Positions 51,352-59,994 of a stretch of DNA of 64,000 nucleotides are shown piece by piece; position 1 is the first letter of the stretch; each line of letters starts with the position of its first letter. The position numbers and the translations under genes were made by a program. The DNA is taken from positions 1 through 64,000 of the forward strand of contig JAHHHP010000008.1 of the NCBI GenBank assembly GCA_019359275.1, read 5' to 3'. The notes beneath the pieces are model-generated. The model worked only from the letters and a program-made list of their open reading frames with translations, did no database searches and had not been told where the DNA came from. Source of the DNA: Myxacorys chilensis ATA2-1-KO14 (lineage in GTDB: Bacteria; Cyanobacteriota; Cyanobacteriia; Leptolyngbyales; Leptolyngbyaceae).

Positions 51352-51431
51352 GCCGCATGAGCGGTTAATTTAGTCGTTAGCTGTCTTCGTCTACGGGTGG
51401 TGGCAGTAGTTTAAAGCTTACTCGTCGATGT

Positions 51432-52016
51432 TCAGGATGATGCCAGTAAAGCATTGATATGTCGCCGCACAAGGTATTGTTGTTGCTCTGCCGAGAATTG
51501 CTCAGGGCAGATGATAATTCCAGTGCCAATGCCATCTACTAGGGCAACGAGTGCATTGGCTTCGAGGGTTAAATCAAGATCAGCTCGAATTAGATTAGCT
51601 GTTTGCAAATCAGCTAACTCTTGAGAAATAATTTGCCGTAAAAAGTCATAGCGTTTTCGGTGCTCCTGAACTAGGTGTTCGCGCCCGATCGAGTAGCCCA
51701 AAAACGCTACCCAAACTTTCCAATCAGCTTTATCACTGACCTCCAGAGGGAGAGCCATAAAAATCATCTGTTCTAGCCTGTCAATTCCTTGCCCTCTCTT
51801 GGTACAAGCTTTCATATCCTTTAGGACGTTTTCAAACACTTGTTCTAAAGCAAATAAGATGAGTTCTTCTTTATCTCGAAAGTAGTGGGTAACAACTCCG
51901 GTCGAGGAGCCAAGTTCCTGCGCGATCGCCCGCATACTGGTACGATCCAATCCCTCACGGACAATCACCCGCCATGCCGCATTAGCAACTTCAATACGTC
52001 GCTCCTCATAACTCAT
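51432..52016 (-). CDS. TetR/AcrR family transcriptional regulator
   Basis: A 194-residue repressor. The N-terminal helix-turn-helix includes TSMRAIAQELGSSTGVVTHY and FRDKEELILFAL. The C-terminal ligand-binding part resembles the BetI-like TetR_C group. The ATG at 52016 (MSYEERRIEV) is preferred to the longer frame to 52052, which starts in the operator region. It diverges from a GNAT gene across two palindromes at 52067-52111, probably its own operator. Confidence 0.9.
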   Translation of the reverse strand: MSYEERRIEVANAAWRVIVREGLDRTSMRAIAQELGSSTGVVTHYFRDKEELILFALEQVFENVLKDMKACTKRGQGIDRLEQMIFMALPLEVSDKADWKVWVAFLGYSIGREHLVQEHRKRYDFLRQIISQELADLQTANLIRADLDLTLEANALVALVDGIGTGIIICPEQFSAEQQQYLVRRHINALLASS

Positions 52017-52066
52017 AGCTCTCCCTAGTTTGCAGCCACATAGAACAGTCATCTTGACATCTCATC

Positions 52067-52111
52067 ATAACAGTTGTTATATTTTCATTACTACATAACA
52101 ACTGTTGTAAT
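52067..52111. promoter_or_regulatory. Candidate double TetR operator
   Basis: Two related palindromic sites, ATAACAGTTGTTAT (52067-52080) and ATAACAACTGTTGTAAT (52095-52111). Each has the form AACANNTGTT, and the two are inverted copies of one another. They occupy the TetR-GNAT divergent promoter region, starting 50 bp from the tetR start and ending 29 bp before the GNAT ATG. Confidence 0.7.
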
Positions 52112-52140
52112 ATTTCCTCTTTTACATCCATGGAGTCGCT

Positions 52141-52617
52141 ATGATTCGCTCAATCACGCCCGATGACACAGATACGCTGATTGTCTTAGCCGACTCTACC
52201 GAACTCTTTTCGTCCGACGAACTAGAGGAGTTGCGTCAAATGTTGACTGACTCGTTGAGCAAAGATGGCGACACTCATCCCTTCTGGATTACGGACGATG
52301 ATGACGGACTTGTAGGATTAGCCTACTGCGAACCGGAACGAATGACCAGCGGGACATGGAACCTGCAATTGATTGCCGTCCACCCGACTCAGCAAAGACA
52401 AGGACGCGGTGCGAAACTGCTACTGTTTGTGGAGCAGATTTTGGCAGACCGGGGTGCACGGATCTTACTAGTTGAGACGATGGGTACGCCAGACTTTGAG
52501 CATGTGCGAGCGTTCTATCGAAAGAACGGTTACGACGAGGAAGCACTTATACGCGAGTTTTATGCAGAAGGGGCGGACAAGATTGTTTTCCGCAAGGCAC
52601 TATCCAGTCAGGGGTAG
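52141..52617 (+). CDS. GNAT family N-acetyltransferase
   Basis: A 158-residue acetyl-CoA-dependent acetyltransferase. WNLQLIAVHPTQQRQGRGAK carries the acetyl-CoA-binding QRQGRGA motif, and FYRKNGYDEEALIREFY is motif B. The substrate is unknown. Its promoter region carries the double palindrome shared with the divergent TetR gene, so repression by that regulator is likely. Confidence 0.9.
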   Translation: MIRSITPDDTDTLIVLADSTELFSSDELEELRQMLTDSLSKDGDTHPFWITDDDDGLVGLAYCEPERMTSGTWNLQLIAVHPTQQRQGRGAKLLLFVEQILADRGARILLVETMGTPDFEHVRAFYRKNGYDEEALIREFYAEGADKIVFRKALSSQG

Positions 52618-52839
52618 TGAGCTTTTGCAGCGGACTAGCTATAGTCGCCAACTAGAAGCCATCCTTATGCAATTGCTCACTTTAAATTGCGTCTGATGCC
52701 AACCAGCTAACGTTTCGGTTGGAGCGAACTGCCGAGAGATCTTGGTAATGATGCCGAAGTTACCGAGGTGCGGCGATCGCTTTGAGCGTATACGGAACAA
52801 AACGATCGCACTTTAATTAAGTAATCGTGCAGCTTAGCC

Positions 52840-53589
52840 TCAAACGTTCATAAATCCGCCATCAATCACGAGATCTGCTGCTGTCATGTAAGATGACTCA
52901 TCACTGGCGAGAAAAACGACACCAGCAGCAATCTCGACTGGGTTTCCAAATCGCCCTAATGGGGCAGATTGCTTAATATAATCACCAAAACTGTTGAGTG
53001 CTTCTGGTGGTAGTCCCATTTTGCTTTGAAAATTCGTAGGCACAAAACCAGGGCTAATCGCATTAACTCGGATCTGGCGAGATGCTAATTCAGCAGCCAA
53101 CGATCGAGCCAACGATCGCACCGCTACTTTTGTGGCAAAGTACACACTTCCCATTGCTGCACCCTTCTCATGGACGGCTGATGCATTCAAGATAACGCTT
53201 GCTCCTTCATTTAGGGATTCAGCAAGCTTCTGCACCGTGAAAAATACACCTTTGACATTGACATCAAACTGGTTATCGTAGAATGCTTCATCAATGGCAT
53301 TTAGGGGTGCAAACAATCCGATACCAGCATTCGCAAACAGAATATCCAGTCCATCAAATTCTGCTTTTACTCGTGCTGCCAACGATTCCAGGTCAGGTAG
53401 GGAGCGAACATCAGCTCGAACTGGAATCGCCGCTTCACCCAGCTCTTTTGCAGCAGCTTGCAAACGCTCCTCATTCTGCCCAGTAATGATGACTCGCGCT
53501 CCTTCTGCAACAAACTGTTTGGCAGTTTCAAATCCAATTCCAGTTGTGCCTCCGGTGATAACGGCTGTTTTATTTGCTAATCGTGCCAT
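52840..53589 (-). CDS. SDR family oxidoreductase
   Basis: A 249-residue classical SDR. TGGTTGIGFETAKQFVAEG (13-31) binds NAD(P), FANAGIG is the structural motif, VILNASAVHEKGAAMGSVYF holds the catalytic-type Ser and Tyr, and YFATK gives YxxxK. The C-terminal LVIDGGFMNV is typical. It is 63 bp downstream of a TetR gene on the same strand, with a shared 20-bp motif in the gap, so it is likely the regulated target. Confidence 0.93.
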   Translation of the reverse strand: MARLANKTAVITGGTTGIGFETAKQFVAEGARVIITGQNEERLQAAAKELGEAAIPVRADVRSLPDLESLAARVKAEFDGLDILFANAGIGLFAPLNAIDEAFYDNQFDVNVKGVFFTVQKLAESLNEGASVILNASAVHEKGAAMGSVYFATKVAVRSLARSLAAELASRQIRVNAISPGFVPTNFQSKMGLPPEALNSFGDYIKQSAPLGRFGNPVEIAAGVVFLASDESSYMTAADLVIDGGFMNV

Positions 53590-53620
53590 TGTGATTCCTC
53601 GCTTGTTAGTGACGATAACC

Positions 53621-53640
53621 TATACCGATTGGTCTAAGTT
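53621..53640. promoter_or_regulatory. Candidate TetR operator, site 1
   Basis: TATACCGATTGGTCTAAGTT lies between the tetR stop and the SDR start. It matches site 2 at 54264-54283 at 15 of 20 positions in the same orientation and has a partly palindromic core (ACCNNNNGGT form in site 2). Repetition before both target genes supports a regulatory role. Confidence 0.65.
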
Positions 53641-53652
53641 AAAGCAAAAAAA

Positions 53653-54243
53653 TTAGACAGTTTTGAGCAGTGCCAGTGTTGCCTCTACAGTGCTGCGTAA
53701 AAGTACTTCATCTTCCAAGACTCGACCAATTAATGCCATGCCTTGTGTTGTACACAGCAGTAGGCGCGCGAGGTTGCGGGAACTAGCAGCCGTATTGATT
53801 TCGCCTGCTTTTTGAGCACGGTCGATCGCAATACAAAAAGCATCTTCCGTTGCTTGAAGGTGGTAACGCAAAATGGATGCAATTTCCACCTCATCTGTAT
53901 CAAAGTCAGCAATATTAGTGCCCAACATGCAGCCTTGACTTCCGGGTAACGAATGTTGTTGCTGCAAGTGTTGGAGGACTTGTTCCAGGTTTTCCAACGG
54001 CGAACCTGGGGCTAGAAGCTGATCTCGGATGGCTTTCACCTCTGTCTGAGCATAGTGGTCTAACGCCTTAAGGAAGAGCGATCGCTTGTTGCCAAACGTG
54101 TCATAGAGACTCTTTTTACCGATTCCCATGTGTTCAAGCAGTTCAGCAAGGCTGGCTGCCTCATATCCTCGTGCCCAAAACACTTTCATTGCCTTTGCTA
54201 GGGCAACTTCAGGATCGAATTGTTTTTCAGGTCCTCTGCTCAT
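53653..54243 (-). CDS. TetR/AcrR family transcriptional regulator
   Basis: A 196-residue repressor. The DNA-binding domain has ALAKAMKVFWARGYEAASLA, ELLEHMGIGKKSLYDTFGNK and RSLFLKALDHYA, close to the YxaF/AcuR-like branch that often controls a neighbouring oxidoreductase. The C-terminal QQQHSLPGSQGCMLGTNIAD is part of that branch's ligand domain. It precedes an SDR gene and diverges from a SnoaL-like gene; both promoter regions carry the shared 20-bp motif. Confidence 0.92.
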   Translation of the reverse strand: MSRGPEKQFDPEVALAKAMKVFWARGYEAASLAELLEHMGIGKKSLYDTFGNKRSLFLKALDHYAQTEVKAIRDQLLAPGSPLENLEQVLQHLQQQHSLPGSQGCMLGTNIADFDTDEVEIASILRYHLQATEDAFCIAIDRAQKAGEINTAASSRNLARLLLCTTQGMALIGRVLEDEVLLRSTVEATLALLKTV

Positions 54244-54263
54244 GGTGGTATAGTAGCACTACT

Positions 54264-54283
54264 TATACCAAACGGTCAAAGTT
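54264..54283. promoter_or_regulatory. Candidate TetR operator, site 2
   Basis: TATACCAAACGGTCAAAGTT lies between the divergent tetR and SnoaL-like genes, 12 bp from the SnoaL ATG and 20 bp from the tetR ATG. It matches site 1 at 53621-53640. Confidence 0.65.
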
Positions 54284-54295
54284 TTGAGGCAGGCT

Positions 54296-54682
54296 ATGAC
54301 AAACCTCGAAATTATTCAGGAGTTGTATCAAGCTTTCCGTGAGAAGGATTATGATGCCTTTCTACGAATTTGCACACCTGATCTTGAATGGATTCAAAAT
54401 GAAGGATTCCCGCGAGGGGCAACCCATCGAGGAGCCGAAGCAGTCGTCGAGGGGGTTTTCAAAGCATTTGATGACAACTGGGAATCGTGGTCGTTTGATA
54501 TTGAACAGTATCTAGATGCAGGGAAAACTGTCATCGTTATTGGCAGTTATGCGGGTCGTAATCGTTCAACGGGTAAATCGTTCTGCTCTTCGGCAGCCCA
54601 TGTGTATAATCTTTGTGATGGAAAAGTCTCTCGATTTCGACAGTTTACGGATATTAAGGTAATCTGGGACGCAATGAACTAA
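54296..54682 (+). CDS. SnoaL/NTF2-like family protein
   Basis: A 128-residue cone-fold protein. LEIIQELYQAFREKDYDAFL and the CTPDLEWIQNEGFPRGATHR block followed by GAEAVVEGVFKAFDDNW are the SnoaL-like order, and VIVIGSYAGRNRSTGK a later strand. Proteins of this fold bind or isomerise small hydrophobic molecules. The ATG at 54296 is preferred to the TTG at 54284. It shares a candidate operator with the divergent TetR gene. Confidence 0.85.
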   Translation: MTNLEIIQELYQAFREKDYDAFLRICTPDLEWIQNEGFPRGATHRGAEAVVEGVFKAFDDNWESWSFDIEQYLDAGKTVIVIGSYAGRNRSTGKSFCSSAAHVYNLCDGKVSRFRQFTDIKVIWDAMN

Positions 54683-54780
54683 TCGGTGGCGATCGCTGCA
54701 TAACAATGCCCAGGCACACCGACCGTTGAAAGTCTACTGGTTATGACGCAAAGATTATCGGCGGCGGGTGATGGGCAACG

Positions 54781-55932
54781 TTAGAAGCGAGGGAGATGCT
54801 TTTTTATCTCTTGAACTCGACTGAGCCAAGCCAACAGATCTTGGGCACTAAAGTGCAAACCCCGCGGCAAAATTTGCTCTAACTCTTCTTCAGAGCGTCC
54901 GGTTTGCTGCATCCACGCCGATTTCAGCGTTGCGGTATCGACTAGCTGAGAATCGCTCAACCCTAACGCTTGCTGGATTCCAAGCTGTTCTTCGCGCCCA
55001 ACCACATCAACAACGAACTCGCTACGATTCGCTTGATGCAATACTCCTGCTAATGCCTTGATGTAAGCACTGCTATTCTCAGTTGCCAACTCGGCTAGAG
55101 GCACAGGTTGCCCAAATCGACGATTACTCGCCCAGATTAGAACTAGCAGCAAAACGCTAGCTTGCACTGTAACCGGAAGCAACGGTGTTTTGAGCAGGTA
55201 GATGAACCAGTTCTGAGCATCTTCTCGTTTTGCAACTTCTGCTTCTTTGTATCCGTGCAGATACTCATCTACCCAAACGGTGTTACCGTTCTGTTTGACT
55301 AATTTTTCTAAAAACGCAAAATTTCCCGGTTCACCTTGATAGGCGTTAGCAGCCAGAAAGGGAGTGATTGAATAAATTACGCGACCTTTGCCGATCGCTG
55401 TTTCCCAAACGATCGTGCCATAGCGATCGCGCAACAGCGGTTTGCCTTTATAGAGCAACGTCTCACTATCATCTGCGATCGGTGACTTGTGATCGGTCCA
55501 TTTCTCCCGTCGCCCCGTATCAATCCTGACGTTGCCCTCTTGAATTGTGGTGAAGGAAGCCTCCGTTGCGGATGGAGTGCCTGCTCCTAGAACAACCAGC
55601 GTGTTTCCCCGCTGCACCCATTCTCGTTCAGCATCGGACAAACTGAAGGGCAACCAGCCACTATTAACTTGCAAAAAGGTTGTTTTCGTACCCTTGCGAG
55701 AACTGACAAAGGCTTCAGAGGGCTTTTGCCAGCGACTAATGGGTGTTCCTTGGCGCTCCATATAGACAGACCACGCTCCATAGCCATCGGGCGCACGACT
55801 GAACGTAGAGCCACTGATTTGAGGATTGCTTTTAGGAGCGATAAATAGCGTTAAAAGAATGAGGGTTGCGATCGCAAGGCCTCCCGCCAGAATTCTTCGA
55901 TCAATACGCTTCAGCACGCTTTCCTTCCTCAT
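54781..55932 (-). CDS. DUF4350 family protein
   Basis: A 383-residue protein with an N-terminal membrane anchor (about 12-30, ILAGGLAIATLILLTLFIAP) and a second membrane segment near 255-270 (LLPVTVQASVLLLVLIWASN). The region between them has the DUF4350 features VLGAGTPSATE and GKGRVIYSITPFLAANAYQG. The C-terminal 110 residues are helical and cytoplasmic. Its first 32 bp overlap the upstream DUF4129 gene, so the two are translationally coupled. The function is unknown. Confidence 0.8.
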   Translation of the reverse strand: MRKESVLKRIDRRILAGGLAIATLILLTLFIAPKSNPQISGSTFSRAPDGYGAWSVYMERQGTPISRWQKPSEAFVSSRKGTKTTFLQVNSGWLPFSLSDAEREWVQRGNTLVVLGAGTPSATEASFTTIQEGNVRIDTGRREKWTDHKSPIADDSETLLYKGKPLLRDRYGTIVWETAIGKGRVIYSITPFLAANAYQGEPGNFAFLEKLVKQNGNTVWVDEYLHGYKEAEVAKREDAQNWFIYLLKTPLLPVTVQASVLLLVLIWASNRRFGQPVPLAELATENSSAYIKALAGVLHQANRSEFVVDVVGREEQLGIQQALGLSDSQLVDTATLKSAWMQQTGRSEEELEQILPRGLHFSAQDLLAWLSRVQEIKKHLPRF

Positions 55933-56533
55933 CTAAAGAATTGCGCTCAAGGTCGCTATAAGCTTGCTGACACTGATGAAAGACTTCGGCTGAAATGGTG
56001 GCATTGCTAAAGCAAAGCTGTTCATGAGTTCTGAGCAGCGTTTGATACGCGTGCGATCGCGGCAACAGTTGCACCAGATTCCAGTATTCGCGATCGGTGC
56101 GACTGGCTTGATGAGGAGCAAGTTTTGTATCGTTGAGTCGCTGTAGCGTGGCCATATAAAGGGCACGACAGGCTTCTCGGTAGTTTCCCTGCTGCTGAAA
56201 CCGTTGAACCTCATGCATCCAAAAGGCGATCGTGCGATCGCGATCATGAGACTCTGCTTTGCGATCTAGCCGCTTAGAAAGCCTCAGACGGTTTGGATCA
56301 AAGTACGGGTTGAGCCATTGATACAGTTGCCAACCCAGCCACAAGACCAAGGCAGCTACAATCGCCCAAAACGCTCCTTGAAACAACCACATCGGGAAGC
56401 TCCACTGGGGCGCACTCGGAACGTTAGGGGCGTCAAATTTGGGAAAATGCAGCTCAATCCATTCGCCCACTCGCCACCAAAACTGCTGAAACTGCCAATC
56501 TAAACTATCTTTCTGGAATGTCCCCGCCGCCAT
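55901..56533 (-). CDS. DUF4129 family protein
   Basis: A 210-residue protein with one membrane segment near 48-70 (GAFWAIVAALVLWLGWQLYQ) and a C-terminal helical cytoplasmic domain containing QRFQQQGNYREACRALYMAT and TDREYWNLVQLL, which is the DUF4129 pattern. It is coupled to DUF4350 downstream and 24 bp after the CPP1-like gene. In other bacteria these two DUFs usually travel with a MoxR ATPase and a DUF58 protein, which are absent here. Confidence 0.8.
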   Translation of the reverse strand: MAAGTFQKDSLDWQFQQFWWRVGEWIELHFPKFDAPNVPSAPQWSFPMWLFQGAFWAIVAALVLWLGWQLYQWLNPYFDPNRLRLSKRLDRKAESHDRDRTIAFWMHEVQRFQQQGNYREACRALYMATLQRLNDTKLAPHQASRTDREYWNLVQLLPRSHAYQTLLRTHEQLCFSNATISAEVFHQCQQAYSDLERNSLDEEGKRAEAY

Positions 56534-56557
56534 CGCTTTGCTCTTCGTGAGGTGAAG

Positions 56558-57169
56558 CTATTTTGTGAAGCTGCTAACGAGCCACAGAATGAGGAACGTC
56601 ACCAAGCTGATGAAGACATCATCTCGCGGTAGACCGGGTACATGCGGGAGAATCAGCCCGTATATCAGACCCCCGATCGCAAACCCCAGCACCAATCCTC
56701 CAACCCCTAGCAGCACGGCCCGCCCCAGCTTTTGCTCTTTTCGATAGATGAGGTAGAGCGTCGAACCCGTAGCGATCGCCATCGCCACTTGTAGCACAGA
56801 ATCTACAGGGTAGAAATAAATAGCAGTCCCCATGGCTGCCAAGATACCACCCGGTAGGGCAATATCAACAGAACTGGGTGTATCAATGAAATTCTGTAGC
56901 CACTGAGACGATTTGGTAGGCGCAGGGGCCTGCGGCGGCGCGGTTGGTGCGGCCTTTTCTGGAAATCGAATTCCTTCTGGAACTTTTATCTTGCCTTCTT
57001 GTCGTAGACGCAGGCGATCCATTAAGACGGCATCGTAGGCAGCTTCAATCTCAGAAATCTTACGCTGATCCCCAGCTAGCTCTGCTACTAGCCGAGTCCG
57101 GGCGGTTTGGATTTCTTCAAACGAAGAACCTTCGGGAACACCAAGTTTTTCGTAGGGACTGTCGCTCAT
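56558..57169 (-). CDS. CPP1-like family protein (J-like domain membrane protein)
   Basis: A 203-residue protein. The N-terminal 60 residues (SPYEKLGVPEGSSFEEIQTA, then AYDAVLMDRLRLRQEGKI) resemble a J domain without the HPD tripeptide. Three or four membrane helices follow after about 105. This is the layout of the chloroplast chaperone-like protein of protochlorophyllide oxidoreductase (CPP1, DUF3353), found in cyanobacteria. The role here is inferred from the family only. It heads a three-gene minus-strand group with DUF4129 and DUF4350. Confidence 0.85.
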   Translation of the reverse strand: MSDSPYEKLGVPEGSSFEEIQTARTRLVAELAGDQRKISEIEAAYDAVLMDRLRLRQEGKIKVPEGIRFPEKAAPTAPPQAPAPTKSSQWLQNFIDTPSSVDIALPGGILAAMGTAIYFYPVDSVLQVAMAIATGSTLYLIYRKEQKLGRAVLLGVGGLVLGFAIGGLIYGLILPHVPGLPRDDVFISLVTFLILWLVSSFTK

Positions 57170-57524
57170 TCGCTGTTACTCCACCTTTTCCTGAAGGTTA
57201 TGTCGCCTCACAGGTCATCGCACATGTGATTACACTTAGAGTCTAGACCATTAGAGTTTAGACGATGAATCTTTGGCTTTAGAAAGATTTGAGGGCCTTA
57301 AACAAAATTGTTTATTCTCTCGTATTTCTATTCTACTTTGCCAGCTTTTTTTACGAAAACCAGGGTAAGACTCGATATTTTCGTCAAAAGCTAAGGCATA
57401 CTAATGCTGATGCTCAATATATCTCGTGTAATACAGAATATCCTGTGTCATACAGATAGACCTGGATACCCGAAGCTCCGCAAGTCCGACTGTCCTTCTC
57501 AATTCACGATCGCAGCGCAAAGTT
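57170..57524. other. Divergent intergenic region with a 16-bp direct repeat
   Basis: No gene. TTAGAGTCTAGACCAT (57237-57252) is followed, with a two-base overlap, by TTAGAGTTTAGACGAT (57251-57266), a near-perfect direct repeat about 260 bp before the response regulator and 70 bp from the CPP1-like start. It could be a regulator-binding pair. Confidence 0.45.
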
Positions 57525-58232
57525 ATGGTCATGGCTCCAGCCAAGATACTCGTAGTTGACGATGACCCGGCTATCCGGAATCTCATTCACCGTTTTCTTT
57601 CTAAACAGAGTTACCAAATGGAATCTGCGGAGGACGGAAAAACGGCAATGGCCATGTTTGAGCAGTTCAATCCTGATTTAGTCATTTTGGATGTGAATTT
57701 GCCTGATGCTAATGGTTACAGCCTGTGTCAAGAGATGCAGAGCCGCACAAACGTTTTTGTGCTGATGCTAACCAGCCGAACGGATGAAGCCGATAAGCTC
57801 CGGGGCTTCGCTCAAGGTGCAGATGATTACATTACAAAGCCGTTTAGCTTAGGCGAACTTGGCGGGCGGGTTGGTGCAATTCTTAAGCGTCAGCGCATTG
57901 TGACAACAGCCGAGCAGCAGTGCTTGGTGTTTGACAAGCTGCTGATCGATCCAGTCCGGCGCGAAGTCAAGCTGAATGAAGATATTGTGCCCCTGACGGC
58001 ATTAGAATTTGATTTGTTACATTTCTTAGCAAGTCATCCGGGCCGAGTTTGGCGTCGAGCTGAACTAATTCAGGAAGTTTGGGATTACGAATATGTGGGC
58101 GATCAGCGTGTAGTTGATGTTCATATTGGTCAGATCCGCAAAAAGATTGAAATCGATACGAGTCAGCCTGCTCTTATTCAAACTGTCCGTGGGGTTGGCT
58201 ATAAGTTCGAGTCACCTACCGCCGTGAGTTAG
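57525..58232 (+). CDS. OmpR/PhoB-family response regulator
   Basis: A 235-residue DNA-binding response regulator. The receiver domain has the acidic DDD cluster near 12-14, the phospho-acceptor Asp56 in VILDVNLPD, and Lys in YITKPFSLGE. The winged helix at about 135-232 has PLTALEFDLLHFLASHPGRV and RVVDVHIGQIRKKIE. It is not RpaA or RpaB by sequence. No histidine kinase is adjacent, so the signal is unknown. Two ATGs two codons apart (57525, 57531) are possible starts. Confidence 0.92.
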   Translation: MVMAPAKILVVDDDPAIRNLIHRFLSKQSYQMESAEDGKTAMAMFEQFNPDLVILDVNLPDANGYSLCQEMQSRTNVFVLMLTSRTDEADKLRGFAQGADDYITKPFSLGELGGRVGAILKRQRIVTTAEQQCLVFDKLLIDPVRREVKLNEDIVPLTALEFDLLHFLASHPGRVWRRAELIQEVWDYEYVGDQRVVDVHIGQIRKKIEIDTSQPALIQTVRGVGYKFESPTAVS

Positions 58233-58258
58233 CCCTATGAACCGTTGCAGTTCTCAAT

Positions 58259-58280
58259 CCGCCGCCAAGCTTGGCGGCGG
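58259..58280 (+). terminator. Perfect 22-bp palindrome after the response regulator
   Basis: CCGCCGCCAAG followed directly by its reverse complement CTTGGCGGCGG, 27 bp after the stop codon, then AATTGTTGTTT. The GC-rich stem with a T-rich tail would act as an intrinsic terminator, although the T run is interrupted. Confidence 0.6.
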
Positions 58281-58367
58281 AATTGTTGTTTGTAGGTGTT
58301 GCTGCTTGTAAGTGTTGCTTTAGCCCTCTCGGTTTCAGCCCTATAGTGATATCAGGAGGCGTGTCTT

Positions 58368-58933
58368 ATGGTTACAAATACGAAACGATTACTGACCTTT
58401 GAGGAATATTTTGCTTATGACGACGGTACTGACACTCGCTATGAACTGGTCGATGGAGAGCTAGTCGAGATGCCGCCAGAAAGCCCGTTGAACTGTAACA
58501 TTGCTCGATTTCTATTTATACAGTTTGGTCAGCTTGTACCTTTCAATCGCATTTGCATGAAAGATACTGAAATCGAAGTGATGGGACGACGGGCAACAAC
58601 TCGCTATTCTGACAGAAGAGTTAGAAAGCGCTCTACATGGTCAGAAACGTAGCACGATTACACGAGAAATGCCTTCACGCGCTAGTTGTAGAGGTTGTCT
58701 CACCTGGCAAGGAGAACCAGAATCGGGACTATCGCTACAAGCGTTCTGAGTATGCAGCAAGAGGAATTCTGGAGTACTGGATTGTTGATTCTGAAAAAGA
58801 ACAGATTCTGGTATTGCTGCTAGTGGATGGGCTTTATGAGGAAACCGTTTTTACAGCAAATCAAACGCTCTCTTCTCTCACATTTCCAGCATTGAAGTTA
58901 AATGCAGAGCAGGTGCTTAGGGGAGGAGAATAA
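58368..58933 (+). pseudogene. Uma2 family nuclease gene with two frameshifts
   Basis: The first part (58368 to about 58611) reads [20 protein letters not shown] and [13 protein letters not shown], the Uma2/DUF820 N-terminus. A second frame from 58612 reads [20 protein letters not shown], and a third reads ALVVEVVSPGKENQNRDYRY, KRSEYAARGILEYWIVD to the stop at 58933. Relative to intact relatives about four codons are missing at 58611, with a shift, and one base near 58678. The nuclease core EVVSPG and YWIVD are present but not in one frame. Confidence 0.8.
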
Positions 58934-58937
58934 CCAT

Positions 58938-59855
58938 CTACAAGCGATATTGGCGGTAGACGTCACTGGCAGCGCGATGCACGAGAGAATGACGATAGAC
59001 CAAAGCATCCATATCATCTGCGTAGCCACCTCCAATGACACACGCTACCGGGTAGCCTTGCGAAAGACAAGTTGTGAGGACTTGCATATCGCGACGAAAT
59101 AATCCTGAATCAGTGAGGGCGAGTTTACCTAAGCGATCGCACGAATGCGGATCAACGCCAGCGTCATAAAATACGAGATCCGGCTTCTCCTGAGTCAGTA
59201 GATCTGGCAAATATTCTGCCAATGTCTGCAAATATTCGTCATCTTCCAGGCCTTCACGTAAGGGCACATCTAGATCGCTCTGCTGCTTTGTACCCGGAAA
59301 ATTAATTTCACAATGCATGGAGAAGGTAAAGACGCTGGAATCATCTTGAAAGATGAAAGCGGTTCCGTCGCCTTGATGCACATCGAGATCGACGATGAGA
59401 ATTTTTTGAGCAAGTCCGAGGGTTTGCACAACTCGAGGCGCGATCGCTAGATCATTAAAAATGCAAAACCCCGATCCGTAACTGGGAAACGCATGATGAG
59501 TGCCGCCTGCAGTGTTACACGCCAGTCCGCTCTCTAAGGCCAATTTAGCGGTGAGAACCGTTCCTCCAACAGCAACGCAGGTGCGATTTACAAGAGCTAG
59601 ACTCCACGGTAATCCGATGCGCCGTTGAGCTTTCGGATCTAGTGTGCCTTCACAATAATCCTTCACATACTCAGACGTGTGAACGAGTTCAAGCCACTCT
59701 TGAGGCGATCGCTGTGGACAATGGAATTGTGATGCCGTTGCGACATCATCTACTAATAGCAACTCGTAAAGTTTCTTAAATTTTGACATTGGGAACCGAT
59801 GATCCAATGACCAAGGCACAACGTAATCAGGGTGATAAATCAGCGGTAAATCCAT
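58938..59855 (-). CDS. Histone deacetylase-like family protein
   Basis: A 305-residue zinc hydrolase of the arginase/deacetylase fold. GGTHHAFPSYGSGFCIFNDL has the paired His, VDLDVHQGDGTAFIF supplies the Asp and His zinc ligands, and FYDAGVDPHSCDRLG the second Asp. Bacterial members deacetylate small acetyl-amines such as polyamines; the substrate here is unknown. It converges on the broken Uma2 gene with 4 bp between stops. Confidence 0.9.
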   Translation of the reverse strand: MDLPLIYHPDYVVPWSLDHRFPMSKFKKLYELLLVDDVATASQFHCPQRSPQEWLELVHTSEYVKDYCEGTLDPKAQRRIGLPWSLALVNRTCVAVGGTVLTAKLALESGLACNTAGGTHHAFPSYGSGFCIFNDLAIAPRVVQTLGLAQKILIVDLDVHQGDGTAFIFQDDSSVFTFSMHCEINFPGTKQQSDLDVPLREGLEDDEYLQTLAEYLPDLLTQEKPDLVFYDAGVDPHSCDRLGKLALTDSGLFRRDMQVLTTCLSQGYPVACVIGGGYADDMDALVYRHSLVHRAASDVYRQYRL

Positions 59856-59994
59856 TTAGTAATTCGACTGATATCTGTCTTTACTTTTGTAAATTAATCC
59901 CGTCAAATATTGCTGTTTGTAAGAGTTTCTAGAAGATCTTCAGCCTCATCCTTTAGACTGATTGCCAGTCCGAAATTTTTTATCTGAAACGCTC

